Assembly: GCA_002791295.1 (NCBI GenBank)
Contig: PFWU01000012.1
Location: forward strand, 1-43,684
Origin: Candidatus Uhrbacteria bacterium CG_4_9_14_3_um_filter_50_9
GTDB taxonomy: Bacteria; Patescibacteriota; Patescibacteriia; UBA9934; GWF2-40-263
DNA: 43,684 bases
Direction of reading: 5' to 3'
Below the pieces are notes generated by a model. It worked only from the letters and a program-made list of their open reading frames with translations. It ran no database searches and had not been told where the DNA came from. Position 1 is the stretch's first letter; every line of letters begins with the position of its first letter. Of the stretch, positions 1 to 9,078 are shown piece by piece. A program made the position numbers and the translations under genes.

Positions 1-13
1 CACCTGGCACTTC

Positions 14-1024
14 TTGGCCCGATTCGACACAATAAGTTCAATTACACATTTGGTCACAGTACCAAGAAGCAAAAATGAGACCTTTAGAAAGGTCCCAATA
101 GGAGGCATGAGCATTGATGCAATTTCAGCAAAAAACGTCACTTGGAAACACATCGTTCAGGTGAGTGAAGCAGACTTGAAGGGACTTGAGTCTGAGTTTC
201 GGTTTCATCACTTGGATTATGAAGATATCCGTGCAGAATCACCCATCTCGAAGATGGACGTCTACAAGCATTACATTTTTTTTGTTTTCCACATCCCAAT
301 GATTCATAAGGATACCGGGCATGTGTATGGCGAAGAGTTGTACGTGTTCTTGAGCAGTGAAACGATTGTCACGCTTACCCACGTTCCATTTCCAGTATTA
401 GACTCTTTTTTTAATCGCATGAAATCCGGTTCGAAGTTCCGAGCCTCGCTCATGGGAAAGGGAACGGCTTTTTTGATGTACCGAATGCTCATGGAACTCT
501 TCAGGGATTCACTCTCTATTTCAGCAAAATTAACGCAGGAAGTCACACGCATCGAAGAAGCGATTGAGTCTCGTCATGAGAAAAGAATTACGGTCGATCT
601 TGCTCATGCACGCAGGAATATTCTGTTCATGCGTCACATCGTCGATCCACAGCGCCACATACTCACGAATTTATCTTCAACCAAGCGAGCATTTATTTCT
701 CAGGATTCATTGCTGTATTTTGATGACCTACACGACGTTCTTGATACGATTTGGCTCTCATCTGACAATCTCAAGCTCATCATTGATGGGTTGTTTGATG
801 TGAATGAGGCATTACTTTCACACAAGACAAACCAAATTGTGACCTTGCTGACATTCATCTCGGCGGCACTCATGGTTCCAACATTGATTGCCGGTTTCTA
901 TGGCATGAATGTGCCCTGGTTGCCGCTTGCAAACAATTCTGCTTTCGTCGGAGCGTTGTATGTGATTGGCTTTATCGGAATGATCTCCGTTGTGATTGCA
1001 GTGGTTCGTCGCACAACGCTTTAA
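14..1024 (+). CDS. corA: CorA-like Mg2+/Co2+ transporter
   Basis: 336 aa ORF; C-terminal two-TM region with the GMN signature (FYGMNVPW). Confidence 0.93.
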   Translation: MARFDTISSITHLVTVPRSKNETFRKVPIGGMSIDAISAKNVTWKHIVQVSEADLKGLESEFRFHHLDYEDIRAESPISKMDVYKHYIFFVFHIPMIHKDTGHVYGEELYVFLSSETIVTLTHVPFPVLDSFFNRMKSGSKFRASLMGKGTAFLMYRMLMELFRDSLSISAKLTQEVTRIEEAIESRHEKRITVDLAHARRNILFMRHIVDPQRHILTNLSSTKRAFISQDSLLYFDDLHDVLDTIWLSSDNLKLIIDGLFDVNEALLSHKTNQIVTLLTFISAALMVPTLIAGFYGMNVPWLPLANNSAFVGALYVIGFIGMISVVIAVVRRTTL

Positions 1025-1025
1025 T

Positions 1026-1583
1026 ATGGATATTCCTGTTGTCGTTCAACATCGTCATGTTCACCTTTCTGAAGTGGATTGGCAGACATTGTTTGGGGAG
1101 GAGTTACCTATGAGCGTGCGTGAGCTCGAGCATCGTGGGCAATATGTGAGTGAGCATTGTCTTAAGATCATTGGTGAAACAGGAACGTTTGATTGTGTCA
1201 GGGTTCTGGGACCTTATCGGTCCTCCACACAAGTTGAACTCTCTGCGAGTGATGCCTTCGCCATTGGGATTGATGCTCCTGTCCGTATTTCGGGAGACCT
1301 GGTTCGTGCTGGAACTTGTGAACTGAAGGGGACAGTTGGGACGGTAAAAGCTGTTGCATCCACGATTATTCCCGCAAGACACCTTCACTGCTCAACAAAA
1401 AGTGCAGATCAACTTAAGGTCGCTCATCTTGACGTTGTGTCTTTAAGGATTGTTCAAACAGGCCAAATCATTCAAAATGTGGTTGTAAGAGTTCACCCAA
1501 CGTTTGCCACAGCATTTCACCCATCTAAAGACGAAGCTGCTGAATGGTGGCTTCAAACCGGCGATCACGTCACGATCGTATGA
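1026..1583 (+). CDS. pduL: PduL-like phosphate acyltransferase (phosphotransacylase)
   Basis: HRHVHLSEVDWQTLFG, RVLGPYRSSTQVELSASDAF, ARHLHCS and a C-terminal FHPSKDEA; His/Glu metal-ligand positions of the family look retained. ATG at 1026 fits better than the track start at 996. Confidence 0.8.
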   Translation: MDIPVVVQHRHVHLSEVDWQTLFGEELPMSVRELEHRGQYVSEHCLKIIGETGTFDCVRVLGPYRSSTQVELSASDAFAIGIDAPVRISGDLVRAGTCELKGTVGTVKAVASTIIPARHLHCSTKSADQLKVAHLDVVSLRIVQTGQIIQNVVVRVHPTFATAFHPSKDEAAEWWLQTGDHVTIV

Positions 1584-2830
1584 AACATTTTTTCACAGCA
1601 CTTTTTCTGCTCATGGCACCTGGGGTCGTGCTGGCAGCCGCCGACCTTGGAATTTCCCAAGGAGACATTCGGTTTTCTGATGATGAAATGATAGCCGGGG
1701 ATACCGTCCGTGTCTACGCGACCGTTTACAATGTCGGGGATGAGGATGTGTCTGGATACATCACCTTCTACCAAGGGTCTGTATTGATTGGAGACTCACA
1801 AGTTATTTCTGTGGTTGCGGAAGGAAATCCCGAAGAGGTGTATGCGGATTTTGTGATCCCTTCAAGTCGTTTCAATATTCAAGCAATCATTCGAGGAACA
1901 GACCCACAGGACACGAATAGTAATAACGATGTCGCACTCACTCCTTTCTTTTACCCCGTTTTGGATGATGACCGTGATGGAGTGGTCAACGAAGAAGATA
2001 ATTGTCCATCCACGGGGAATGCAAATCAACTTGATACAGATGGTGATGGATTGGGGGATCTGTGTGATGCTGATGATGACAACGATGGGTTAAGCGATGA
2101 TGTAGAGGCTGAGATTGGTTCAAATCCGTCCTCTGCTGATACAGATGGTGATGGGGTAGAAGATCCAGATGACGCCTACCCAAACGATCCAACAAAGACG
2201 GAAATCGAGCCAGAGCTTGTTGTAGAAGAGGAAGTAGTCGTTGAAACAGAGGTTGCTTCTGAGGATAACGCAGCGGAATCAGACGCCTTGAATAAAATCA
2301 TTGCAGGTATTGCCGACCAGGTCGCCGAAGGGCTGCTTGGTGATCTTGAGACCGTGGGGGGTGAAGAAGAGGCGGATACTCAGGTGGTGATGACGGATCA
2401 GTTGGTTATATCCCCAGGGGCGTTATTCAGTTACGAGCAGCTTGATTGGAATACGTTTACATTCAAAACATTGGGACCTTCAGCGCCATCTGTGTCCTAT
2501 GAGTGGGATTTTGGGGATGGAGTGACCTCATCGAGAGAAGACGTGGAGCACACATTCGAGGGAACAGGCGAGTTCCAGGTGGCATTAACGATTAGCGATG
2601 CCGATGGGGTTATTTCAGAAGAGCGTGTCCGTATCTTCGTGCCATTTTTCTCGCTTCAAAACACGGTCGTTCTCATCATCGTCGCCTTACTCATCCTATT
2701 GTTATTTATTGGATTAGGAGTTGTGGGCTCTATGATTGTTCAAGATCGACGTCGGGTTACTCGGAAACCCGCTTCAGCTACCGAGGCAGCAGAGCCAAGG
2801 AAGATCTCCGTCATTGAAGAAAATGATTAG
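1580..2830 (+). CDS. Secreted/anchored surface protein: signal peptide, CARDB-like domain, thrombospondin type-3 Ca-binding repeats, PKD domain, C-terminal TM
   Basis: DTDGDGLGDLCDADDDNDGLSD and DTDGDGVEDPDDAYPNDP repeats; YEWDFGDGVTSSREDVEHTF PKD signature; hydrophobic TM near C-terminus. Confidence 0.85.
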   Translation: MKHFFTALFLLMAPGVVLAAADLGISQGDIRFSDDEMIAGDTVRVYATVYNVGDEDVSGYITFYQGSVLIGDSQVISVVAEGNPEEVYADFVIPSSRFNIQAIIRGTDPQDTNSNNDVALTPFFYPVLDDDRDGVVNEEDNCPSTGNANQLDTDGDGLGDLCDADDDNDGLSDDVEAEIGSNPSSADTDGDGVEDPDDAYPNDPTKTEIEPELVVEEEVVVETEVASEDNAAESDALNKIIAGIADQVAEGLLGDLETVGGEEEADTQVVMTDQLVISPGALFSYEQLDWNTFTFKTLGPSAPSVSYEWDFGDGVTSSREDVEHTFEGTGEFQVALTISDADGVISEERVRIFVPFFSLQNTVVLIIVALLILLLFIGLGVVGSMIVQDRRRVTRKPASATEAAEPRKISVIEEND

Positions 2831-4433
2831 GTTGTTTAACAAAGAATCAAAAACGATCGTTGGCGCCGCCACTATTGTCGGCGTCCTTTCGTTTGCAAGT
2901 CGTCTTGTTGGGCTTGTGCGCGATCGTATTTTGGCAGGCACGTTTGGAGCAGGCGATCAGCTTGATGTCTATTATGCAGCGTTTAAGATTCCAGATTTTT
3001 TATTCAGTCTCATTGTCGTAGGGGCACTGTCTGCCAGCTTCATTCCGCTGTTCATCAAACAATATAACAACGTTGTTTCAAAAAGAGGTGCTTGGAGGTT
3101 TACAAACAACATTGTGCACGCATTGGGTGGATTCATGCTCGTGATTTCCATCCTGATTGCCGTTTTTGCTGAACCTCTCGCATCTGTGATTGCTCCCGGT
3201 TTCCCTGCTTTCAAACAGTCTGATGTTGCGAGCTTCATGCGTGTGATGGTGATCGGTCAGGTGTTCCTGGCCGTTTCAATGGTTTTTGGATCCGTGCTTC
3301 AAGGTTTGCGAAGGTTCTTTTTATACGCTCTCGCCCCCATCTTCTATAACATCGGGATTATTATCGGAGCGCTTGTGTTTGTTGAGTGGCTCGGACCTAT
3401 TGGATTGGCATGGGGGGTCGTCCTAGGGGCAGTGCTCCATCTCTGTGTCCAGGTTTTTGGTGTTTTTGATGTTGGCTATCGGTACGAATATCAATTCTCT
3501 GTAAGGGGGCCAGACACAAAGGAGATGTTGCGCTTAACAGGGCCGAGACTTTTGGGAATTGCGACGACACAAATTCTGTTTCTTATCCTTTCTATCTTGG
3601 CATCCACACTCAGCACCGGAAGTGTCACGATTTTTCAATTTGCTTATAACATTCAATTTTTTGCTGTCGGCATTATTGGTGTGTCCTATGCCGTGGCTGT
3701 CTTTCCATCCTTATCTGATCATGCAGAAAAGGAAGAGACGTCCGCATTTATTGAGACGCTCTCATCGACAATTAGACAGGTTGTGTTCCTACTCATTCCC
3801 CTCATGATCCTCTTTTTGATTCTACGTGCGCAAATCGTCCGTGTGGTTGTTGGGGCGGGTGAGTTTGATTGGGCAGCCACGATCGCCACGGCTGACACGC
3901 TTGCTTTTTTCGCTCTGACGTTTATCCCGCAGGCATTGGTTTTTATTCTCGCAAGAGGATACTACGCCCTTCACGATACAGTGACACCACTCATGGCGGC
4001 ATTTGTTGGAGCCCTGTTTGGAATCATGGGGGCATTCCTGTTTTCAAATGGATTTGATGTGATTGGACTTGGAATGGCCTATGCACTCGCAAGCGTTGTG
4101 AATGCGTTGCTTCTCTGGATTCCTTTGCGGCAACGCCTAGGAACCCTCAGTGAATCTGAAATGATCCCAGATTTCCTCAAGATGTTCGCTGCGGGAATTG
4201 TCTGTGCACTCATCATGCAATCATTAAAACCTGTGGCGATTTCAATCATCTCCTTAGATACGTTCCTGGGAGTATTCGCCCAAGGGTTGTTTGCGGGTGG
4301 GTTTGGCTTGATCGGGTATGTGGTTGTTTCAAAATGGCTTCGTGTGAATGAACTAGATGTTCTTATTGCAGCCGTGAAACGCAAAGTGCTAAAGAAATCA
4401 AAGCCCGAGGAAACACTCTCACAAACCACCTAA
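2823..4433 (+). CDS. murJ: Lipid II flippase MurJ (MviN)
   Basis: Polytopic membrane protein; SFASRLVGLVRDRILAGTFGAGDQLDVYYAAFKIPDFLF N-terminus typical of MurJ. ATG at 2823 overlaps the upstream stop. Confidence 0.93.
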   Translation: MIRLFNKESKTIVGAATIVGVLSFASRLVGLVRDRILAGTFGAGDQLDVYYAAFKIPDFLFSLIVVGALSASFIPLFIKQYNNVVSKRGAWRFTNNIVHALGGFMLVISILIAVFAEPLASVIAPGFPAFKQSDVASFMRVMVIGQVFLAVSMVFGSVLQGLRRFFLYALAPIFYNIGIIIGALVFVEWLGPIGLAWGVVLGAVLHLCVQVFGVFDVGYRYEYQFSVRGPDTKEMLRLTGPRLLGIATTQILFLILSILASTLSTGSVTIFQFAYNIQFFAVGIIGVSYAVAVFPSLSDHAEKEETSAFIETLSSTIRQVVFLLIPLMILFLILRAQIVRVVVGAGEFDWAATIATADTLAFFALTFIPQALVFILARGYYALHDTVTPLMAAFVGALFGIMGAFLFSNGFDVIGLGMAYALASVVNALLLWIPLRQRLGTLSESEMIPDFLKMFAAGIVCALIMQSLKPVAISIISLDTFLGVFAQGLFAGGFGLIGYVVVSKWLRVNELDVLIAAVKRKVLKKSKPEETLSQTT

Positions 4434-4450
4434 GGAAGCAGTCCCAAAAC

Positions 4451-4479
4451 TAGACGAAATCAAAGAGGTTTCTTACAAT
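4451..4479 (+). promoter_or_regulatory. Putative sigma70-type promoter of alaS: TAGACG-17 bp-TACAAT
   Basis: -10 box ends 7 nt before the ATG at 4487. Confidence 0.5.
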
Positions 4480-4486
4480 CGCGCAT

Positions 4487-6367
4487 ATGACTATTCACCA
4501 GATCCGAAAGGCTTACTTAAATTTTTTCGAAAAACAAGGTCATCACATAATCCCTTCGTCATCCCTGCTTCCTGAAAATGACCCCACAACACTGTTTACT
4601 GGTTCAGGCATGCAACCAATGGTGCCATTTTTGTTGGGGGAAAAGCATCCAGACGGGGTACGTATCTCTGATTCGCAGAAATGCTTCCGTTCACAGGATA
4701 TTGAAGAGGTTGGAGACAATAGGCATACGACATTCTTTGAAATGCTCGGCAACTGGTCCTTAGGAGATTATTTCAAACAGGAACAAATACCCTGGATCTT
4801 CGAGTTTTTAACCGAAGAAATTGGGCTTGATGCAAAGAATCTCTACATCACAGTTTTTCGTGGAAATAAAGAACTTGGAATTGAGCGGGACACAGAATCT
4901 GTGCAGCTTTGGAAAGACGTCTTTGCTTCAAAAGGAATTGAGGCAAAGGATATTGATTTTGCTGAACGAGACGGCATGCAGGACGGAAGGATTTTTTACT
5001 ACGACGAGTCAAAAAACTGGTGGTCTCGTTCAGGGGTTCCAAAGAATATGCCGGTTGGTGAGCCAGGTGGTCCAGATAGTGAGATGTTTTGGGACTTTGG
5101 TGCAGAGCTTGGTTTGCATGAGACATCGCTGTTCAAGGATGAGCCCTGTCACGTGAACTGTGATTGTGGACGCTTTTTGGAGATAGGGAACAGTGTGTTC
5201 ATGGAATATAGAAAAACTGAGAGCGGGTTTGAGGCGCTACCGAACAAAAATGTTGACTTTGGGGGAGGGCTTGAACGTATGGCAGCTGCTGTCAATGGAG
5301 ATCCAGACATCTTTCGCATAAGTGTGTTTACAAAGGCACTACAAGCGCTTCAGGACCAGAGTGGCTCTACGTACGGTGAAAATGAACAGGAGACAAAGGG
5401 ATTTCGTGTTGTGCTGGATCATATAAGAGCGGCAACCTTTTTGATTGGTGATGGCATTGTTCCATCCAACAAGGACCAAGGTTACTTTGTCCGCCGATTG
5501 ATTCGGAGGGCCATTCGTTTTGGTAAGCGACTAGGAGTAGAAAAAGGATTTACAGCTCGAATCGCGGAGGCATTCATTGAGGAGTATGTGGAGAGCTACC
5601 CAAGCCTTCAAGAGAAGAAGCACATCATTGTCGACGAACTTTCAAGAGAGGAAGATCGTTTTATGAAAACACTGGAGAAAGGCGAAAAAGAATTTGAGAA
5701 GATACGTTTAGAGGGGGTTGTGTCAGGAAAGGATGCTTTCATTTTGTACTCCACGTATGGTTTTCCGCTTGAACTTACAACAGAAATGGTTGAAGAAGCA
5801 GGAGAACAGATAGACCTCGAGACATTCAAAAAGGAGTTTGAGGAACATCGAGCCATGTCGCGTGCAGGATCTGAGCAAAAATTTACCGGCGGACTTGCAG
5901 ACCATTCTGATGCAACAGTAAAACTCCATACAGCGACACATATGCTTCATCAAGCACTTCGAACAGTTCTTGGTGATCACGTTTTTCAAAAGGGATCAAA
6001 CATTACACCAGAAAGGTTGCGTTTTGATTTTTCACATTCTGACAAAATGACGGATGAGGAAAAGCACCGAGTAGAAGAGATTGTGAACGAACAGATTCAT
6101 AAGGATCTACCTGTTCACTATGAAGTACTGGATCTCAATGAGGCTAAGAAGCGCGGTGCTGTTGGGGTTTTTGATGACAAATACGCACAGCTTGGAGGAA
6201 AAATAAAGGTCTACTTCATTGGTGAACAAGTAACAGGTGAGTATTTCAGCACAGAAGTTTGTGGAGGACCGCATGTTGAACGTACGGGATCAATGGGTAT
6301 CTTTAGGATTAAGAAGGAAGAATCCGTGGCAGCAGGTGTTCGACGGATTAAGGCCGTGTTAGAATAG
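4487..6367 (+). CDS. alaS: Alanyl-tRNA synthetase, short form (catalytic + editing domains, no C-Ala)
   Basis: Class II core (FTGSGMQPMVPFLLGEKHP, CFRSQDIEEVGDNRHTTFFEMLGNWSLGDYFK), editing motifs TATHMLHQALR and CGGPH; ends right after AAGVRRIKAVLE. Confidence 0.95.
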   Translation: MTIHQIRKAYLNFFEKQGHHIIPSSSLLPENDPTTLFTGSGMQPMVPFLLGEKHPDGVRISDSQKCFRSQDIEEVGDNRHTTFFEMLGNWSLGDYFKQEQIPWIFEFLTEEIGLDAKNLYITVFRGNKELGIERDTESVQLWKDVFASKGIEAKDIDFAERDGMQDGRIFYYDESKNWWSRSGVPKNMPVGEPGGPDSEMFWDFGAELGLHETSLFKDEPCHVNCDCGRFLEIGNSVFMEYRKTESGFEALPNKNVDFGGGLERMAAAVNGDPDIFRISVFTKALQALQDQSGSTYGENEQETKGFRVVLDHIRAATFLIGDGIVPSNKDQGYFVRRLIRRAIRFGKRLGVEKGFTARIAEAFIEEYVESYPSLQEKKHIIVDELSREEDRFMKTLEKGEKEFEKIRLEGVVSGKDAFILYSTYGFPLELTTEMVEEAGEQIDLETFKKEFEEHRAMSRAGSEQKFTGGLADHSDATVKLHTATHMLHQALRTVLGDHVFQKGSNITPERLRFDFSHSDKMTDEEKHRVEEIVNEQIHKDLPVHYEVLDLNEAKKRGAVGVFDDKYAQLGGKIKVYFIGEQVTGEYFSTEVCGGPHVERTGSMGIFRIKKEESVAAGVRRIKAVLE

Positions 6368-6419
6368 CGTAGCTAATTTTAGTCAAAAAATATGATTAAA
6401 TTTATCCACGTATCAATTC

Positions 6420-6448
6420 TTGACAGCATGGAAACACATCAGTACAAT
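6420..6448 (+). promoter_or_regulatory. Putative promoter P1 of the translation operon: TTGACA-17 bp-TACAAT
   Basis: Consensus -35, 17 bp spacer, 5/6 -10. Confidence 0.75.
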
Positions 6449-6477
6449 ACCGGCGCCTCAAATAGTGAAGTCGGAAC

Positions 6478-6506
6478 TTGCTTTTTTCGCTAACTCTTGC
6501 TAGAAT
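6478..6506 (+). promoter_or_regulatory. Putative promoter P2: TTGCTT-17 bp-TAGAAT with extended -10 (TGC-TAGAAT)
   Basis: -10 ends 10 nt before the infA ATG at 6517. Confidence 0.6.
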
Positions 6507-6516
6507 TTTCGCGATT

Positions 6517-6738
6517 ATGAGCAAAGGGACTAAAGACTTTATTGAAATGCGGGGCACGGTGGAAGAACTTCTACCGGCTGCAAACTTCAAAATCACTCTC
6601 GAGAACGGTCAAACAATTATCGGACACCTGTCAGGCAAGATGCGAAAGTTTCGTATCCGTATCCTTCCAGGTGACGACGTCAAGGTTGAGATCAGCCCAT
6701 ACGACCTCACAAAAGGTCGTGTCGTCTACCGGTACTGA
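6517..6738 (+). CDS. infA: Translation initiation factor IF-1
   Basis: [63 protein letters not shown]. Confidence 0.95.
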   Translation: MSKGTKDFIEMRGTVEELLPAANFKITLENGQTIIGHLSGKMRKFRIRILPGDDVKVEISPYDLTKGRVVYRY

Positions 6739-6778
6739 AGACGTCATCGAATAATCCTTCGATGGCGTTTGTGAATTT

Positions 6779-6892
6779 ATGAAAGTACGAGCATCAGCAA
6801 AAAAAATCTGCCGCGACTGCAAAGTGATCCGACGTGAAGGTCGGGTTCATGTGATTTGTAAAAATCCGCGTCATAAACAGCGTCAAGGATAA
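6779..6892 (+). CDS. rpmJ: 50S ribosomal protein L36 (37 aa, below the ORF-track cutoff)
   Basis: Translated by hand: [37 protein letters not shown]; CxxC...C...H zinc ligands. Confidence 0.95.
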   Translation: MKVRASAKKICRDCKVIRREGRVHVICKNPRHKQRQG

Positions 6893-6893
6893 T

Positions 6894-7280
6894 ATGGCAA
6901 GAATCGCCGGAGTTACTATTCCATCAAATAAGCACATTGTGATTGCCCTCACATATATTTATGGTGTTGGGCCAGCACGATCAAAAAAAGTTCTTGTAGA
7001 AGCAGGTGTGAGTGAGAACACACGAACAAAGGACCTGACAGATGAGGAGGTTAACAAGATTCGGGAAATCCTCGAAAAGAAATACCGACTCGAAGGAGAT
7101 CTTCGTCGGGACATTCTTTCAAACATCAAACGGCTTCGTGAAATCAATGCCTACCGAGGGATTCGTCATGCAAAGCGCCTTCCTGTACGAGGTCAAAGAA
7201 CCAAAACGAACTCACGCACGGTACGAGGTAATGTACGTAAAACCACTGGAAGTGGACGTCGTGCTCTGACCAAGACGTAA
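6894..7280 (+). CDS. rpsM: 30S ribosomal protein S13
   Basis: [56 protein letters not shown]. Confidence 0.96.
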   Translation: MARIAGVTIPSNKHIVIALTYIYGVGPARSKKVLVEAGVSENTRTKDLTDEEVNKIREILEKKYRLEGDLRRDILSNIKRLREINAYRGIRHAKRLPVRGQRTKTNSRTVRGNVRKTTGSGRRALTKT

Positions 7281-7290
7281 ACCTTTTATT

Positions 7291-7689
7291 ATGGCGGTAA
7301 AGAAAACAAAGTCACGATCAAAGAAAAAGAAGGCTGTGCGACAGGTGTCGCAGGGTTGTGCCTATATTCAGGCAACGTACAACAACACGATTTTGACACT
7401 TACTGATCTGAATGGAAATACATTGGCTTGGTCAAGTGCTGGTAACTGTGGGTTTAAGGGGCCGAAGAAAGCCACACCGTACGCAGCGAGCATTATTGTC
7501 CGTACAGCTGCGGAACGGGTAAAGGAAACAGGTCTGAAAGAACTAAATGTCTATGTGACAGGTGTTGGGTCTGGTCGTGATTCAGCCGTTCGTGCTTTGA
7601 ATGCTAATGGATTTCATGTCCTCTCACTTAAAGACATGACACCACTTCCTCATAACGGCTGCCGACCACGCAAGCCACGTCGTGTCTAA
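7291..7689 (+). CDS. rpsK: 30S ribosomal protein S11
   Basis: YIQATYNNTILTLTDLNGNTLAWSSAGNCGFKGPKKATPYAAS; NGCRPRKPRRV end. Confidence 0.96.
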   Translation: MAVKKTKSRSKKKKAVRQVSQGCAYIQATYNNTILTLTDLNGNTLAWSSAGNCGFKGPKKATPYAASIIVRTAAERVKETGLKELNVYVTGVGSGRDSAVRALNANGFHVLSLKDMTPLPHNGCRPRKPRRV

Positions 7690-7695
7690 TTTCCT

Positions 7696-8310
7696 ATGGC
7701 AAAGAATAACACCCCCATCGTAAAACTTTCCCGTCGACTCGGTATTGCTATTGGAAAAGAAAACTATACACGACGACGACCTTACCCACCTGGCATTCAC
7801 GGTCCGAAGCAGGCACAACGTCGACCACGTATGTCTGCATATGGAGAGCAGCTACTTGAAAAACAGAAGGCGAAGGCTATTTATGGAATCATGGAACGTC
7901 AGTTTCGAAACTATTTTGAAAAGGCTTCAAAACAAGAAGAGAACACTGCAGAAGTTTTGGTTCGTTTGTTGGAGCAGCGACTTGATAATGTTGTCTTTCG
8001 TCTAGGATTTGCAAAGACACGTCGTCAAGCGAGACAGGTTGTGGGACACGGATTTATTTTAGTAAATGGAAATCGTGTTGATATTCCATCATTCAGTGTT
8101 TCTGTCGGTGATGAGATTTCTATCAAGGAATCAAAAAAAACCACGAACATGATTAAACAGATTCCAGAGGTGATGGGACTCAGTGCTGTGCCGAAGTGGA
8201 TTGCACGTGACGACAAAGCTCTTAGCGGAAAAGTTACCTCATTGCCAGAGGGTGATGATCTTGATCAACCTTTTGATCCAACCCTCATCGTGGAGTTCTA
8301 CTCCCGATAA
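7696..8310 (+). CDS. rpsD: 30S ribosomal protein S4
   Basis: GKENYTRRRPYPPGIHG..., RLDNVVFRLGFAKTRRQARQVVGHGFILVNG S4 domain. Confidence 0.96.
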   Translation: MAKNNTPIVKLSRRLGIAIGKENYTRRRPYPPGIHGPKQAQRRPRMSAYGEQLLEKQKAKAIYGIMERQFRNYFEKASKQEENTAEVLVRLLEQRLDNVVFRLGFAKTRRQARQVVGHGFILVNGNRVDIPSFSVSVGDEISIKESKKTTNMIKQIPEVMGLSAVPKWIARDDKALSGKVTSLPEGDDLDQPFDPTLIVEFYSR

Positions 8311-8322
8311 CGATCTTTTATT

Positions 8323-9072
8323 ATGGAAAACATCCTCCTTCCATCATCAATCCGATTCGAAGCAGGTGAGCGTACCAATGAAGGCATGCTTATTGTGGAG
8401 CCATGCTTTCATGGATACGGAACCACGCTTGGAAACGCATTGAGACGCGTTCTTCTGTCGTCTCTTCCTGGTGCAGCCGTAACGGCTGTTAAAATCAAAG
8501 GTGTAAGTCATGAGTTTCAAGCGGTTGAGAATGTGAAAGAAGATGCTCTTGAAATCATTCTTAATCTCAAGTCGCTGCGGATCAAATGTTTTAGTGATGA
8601 ACCTGTTGTGCTCAAGCTGAACACAAAAGGAATCAAGGCGGTGACGGCAGGTGACATTGAGCCAAATGCGGATGTAGAGATCGTGAATCCTGATCTAGTT
8701 ATTGCAAACATCACAGATGATTCAGCAACCCTTGAAATGGAAATTACCGTTCGAAGAGGACGTGGTTATAGCCCGACAGAGGAACGCACACACGAGGTTC
8801 ACGACATTGGAACGATCGGCATTGACGCCCTTTTTTCCCCAATTCGAAATGTTGGTTACCGTGTCGAGAATACACGTGTTGGTGAAATCACAAACTACGA
8901 CAAGTTGATAATGACCATTGAGACAGATGGTACGATCACAGCAGAAGATGCTGTTCAAGAATCCTCAAGAATCCTCATTGACTATTTTAAACTCTTACTG
9001 CAAAATCCTGGCGATTCTTCAGCCGAACTTACAATGACCGAAGGTTCAGTAGAAGAACAGGGAAACGAATAA
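8323..9072 (+). CDS. rpoA: DNA-directed RNA polymerase subunit alpha (N-terminal domain only)
   Basis: EPCFHGYGTTLGNALRRVLLSSLPGAAVTAVKIKGVSHEF; ends after the alpha-NTD plus a short acidic tail. Confidence 0.95.
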   Translation: MENILLPSSIRFEAGERTNEGMLIVEPCFHGYGTTLGNALRRVLLSSLPGAAVTAVKIKGVSHEFQAVENVKEDALEIILNLKSLRIKCFSDEPVVLKLNTKGIKAVTAGDIEPNADVEIVNPDLVIANITDDSATLEMEITVRRGRGYSPTEERTHEVHDIGTIGIDALFSPIRNVGYRVENTRVGEITNYDKLIMTIETDGTITAEDAVQESSRILIDYFKLLLQNPGDSSAELTMTEGSVEEQGNE

Positions 9073-9078
9073 GAACGT

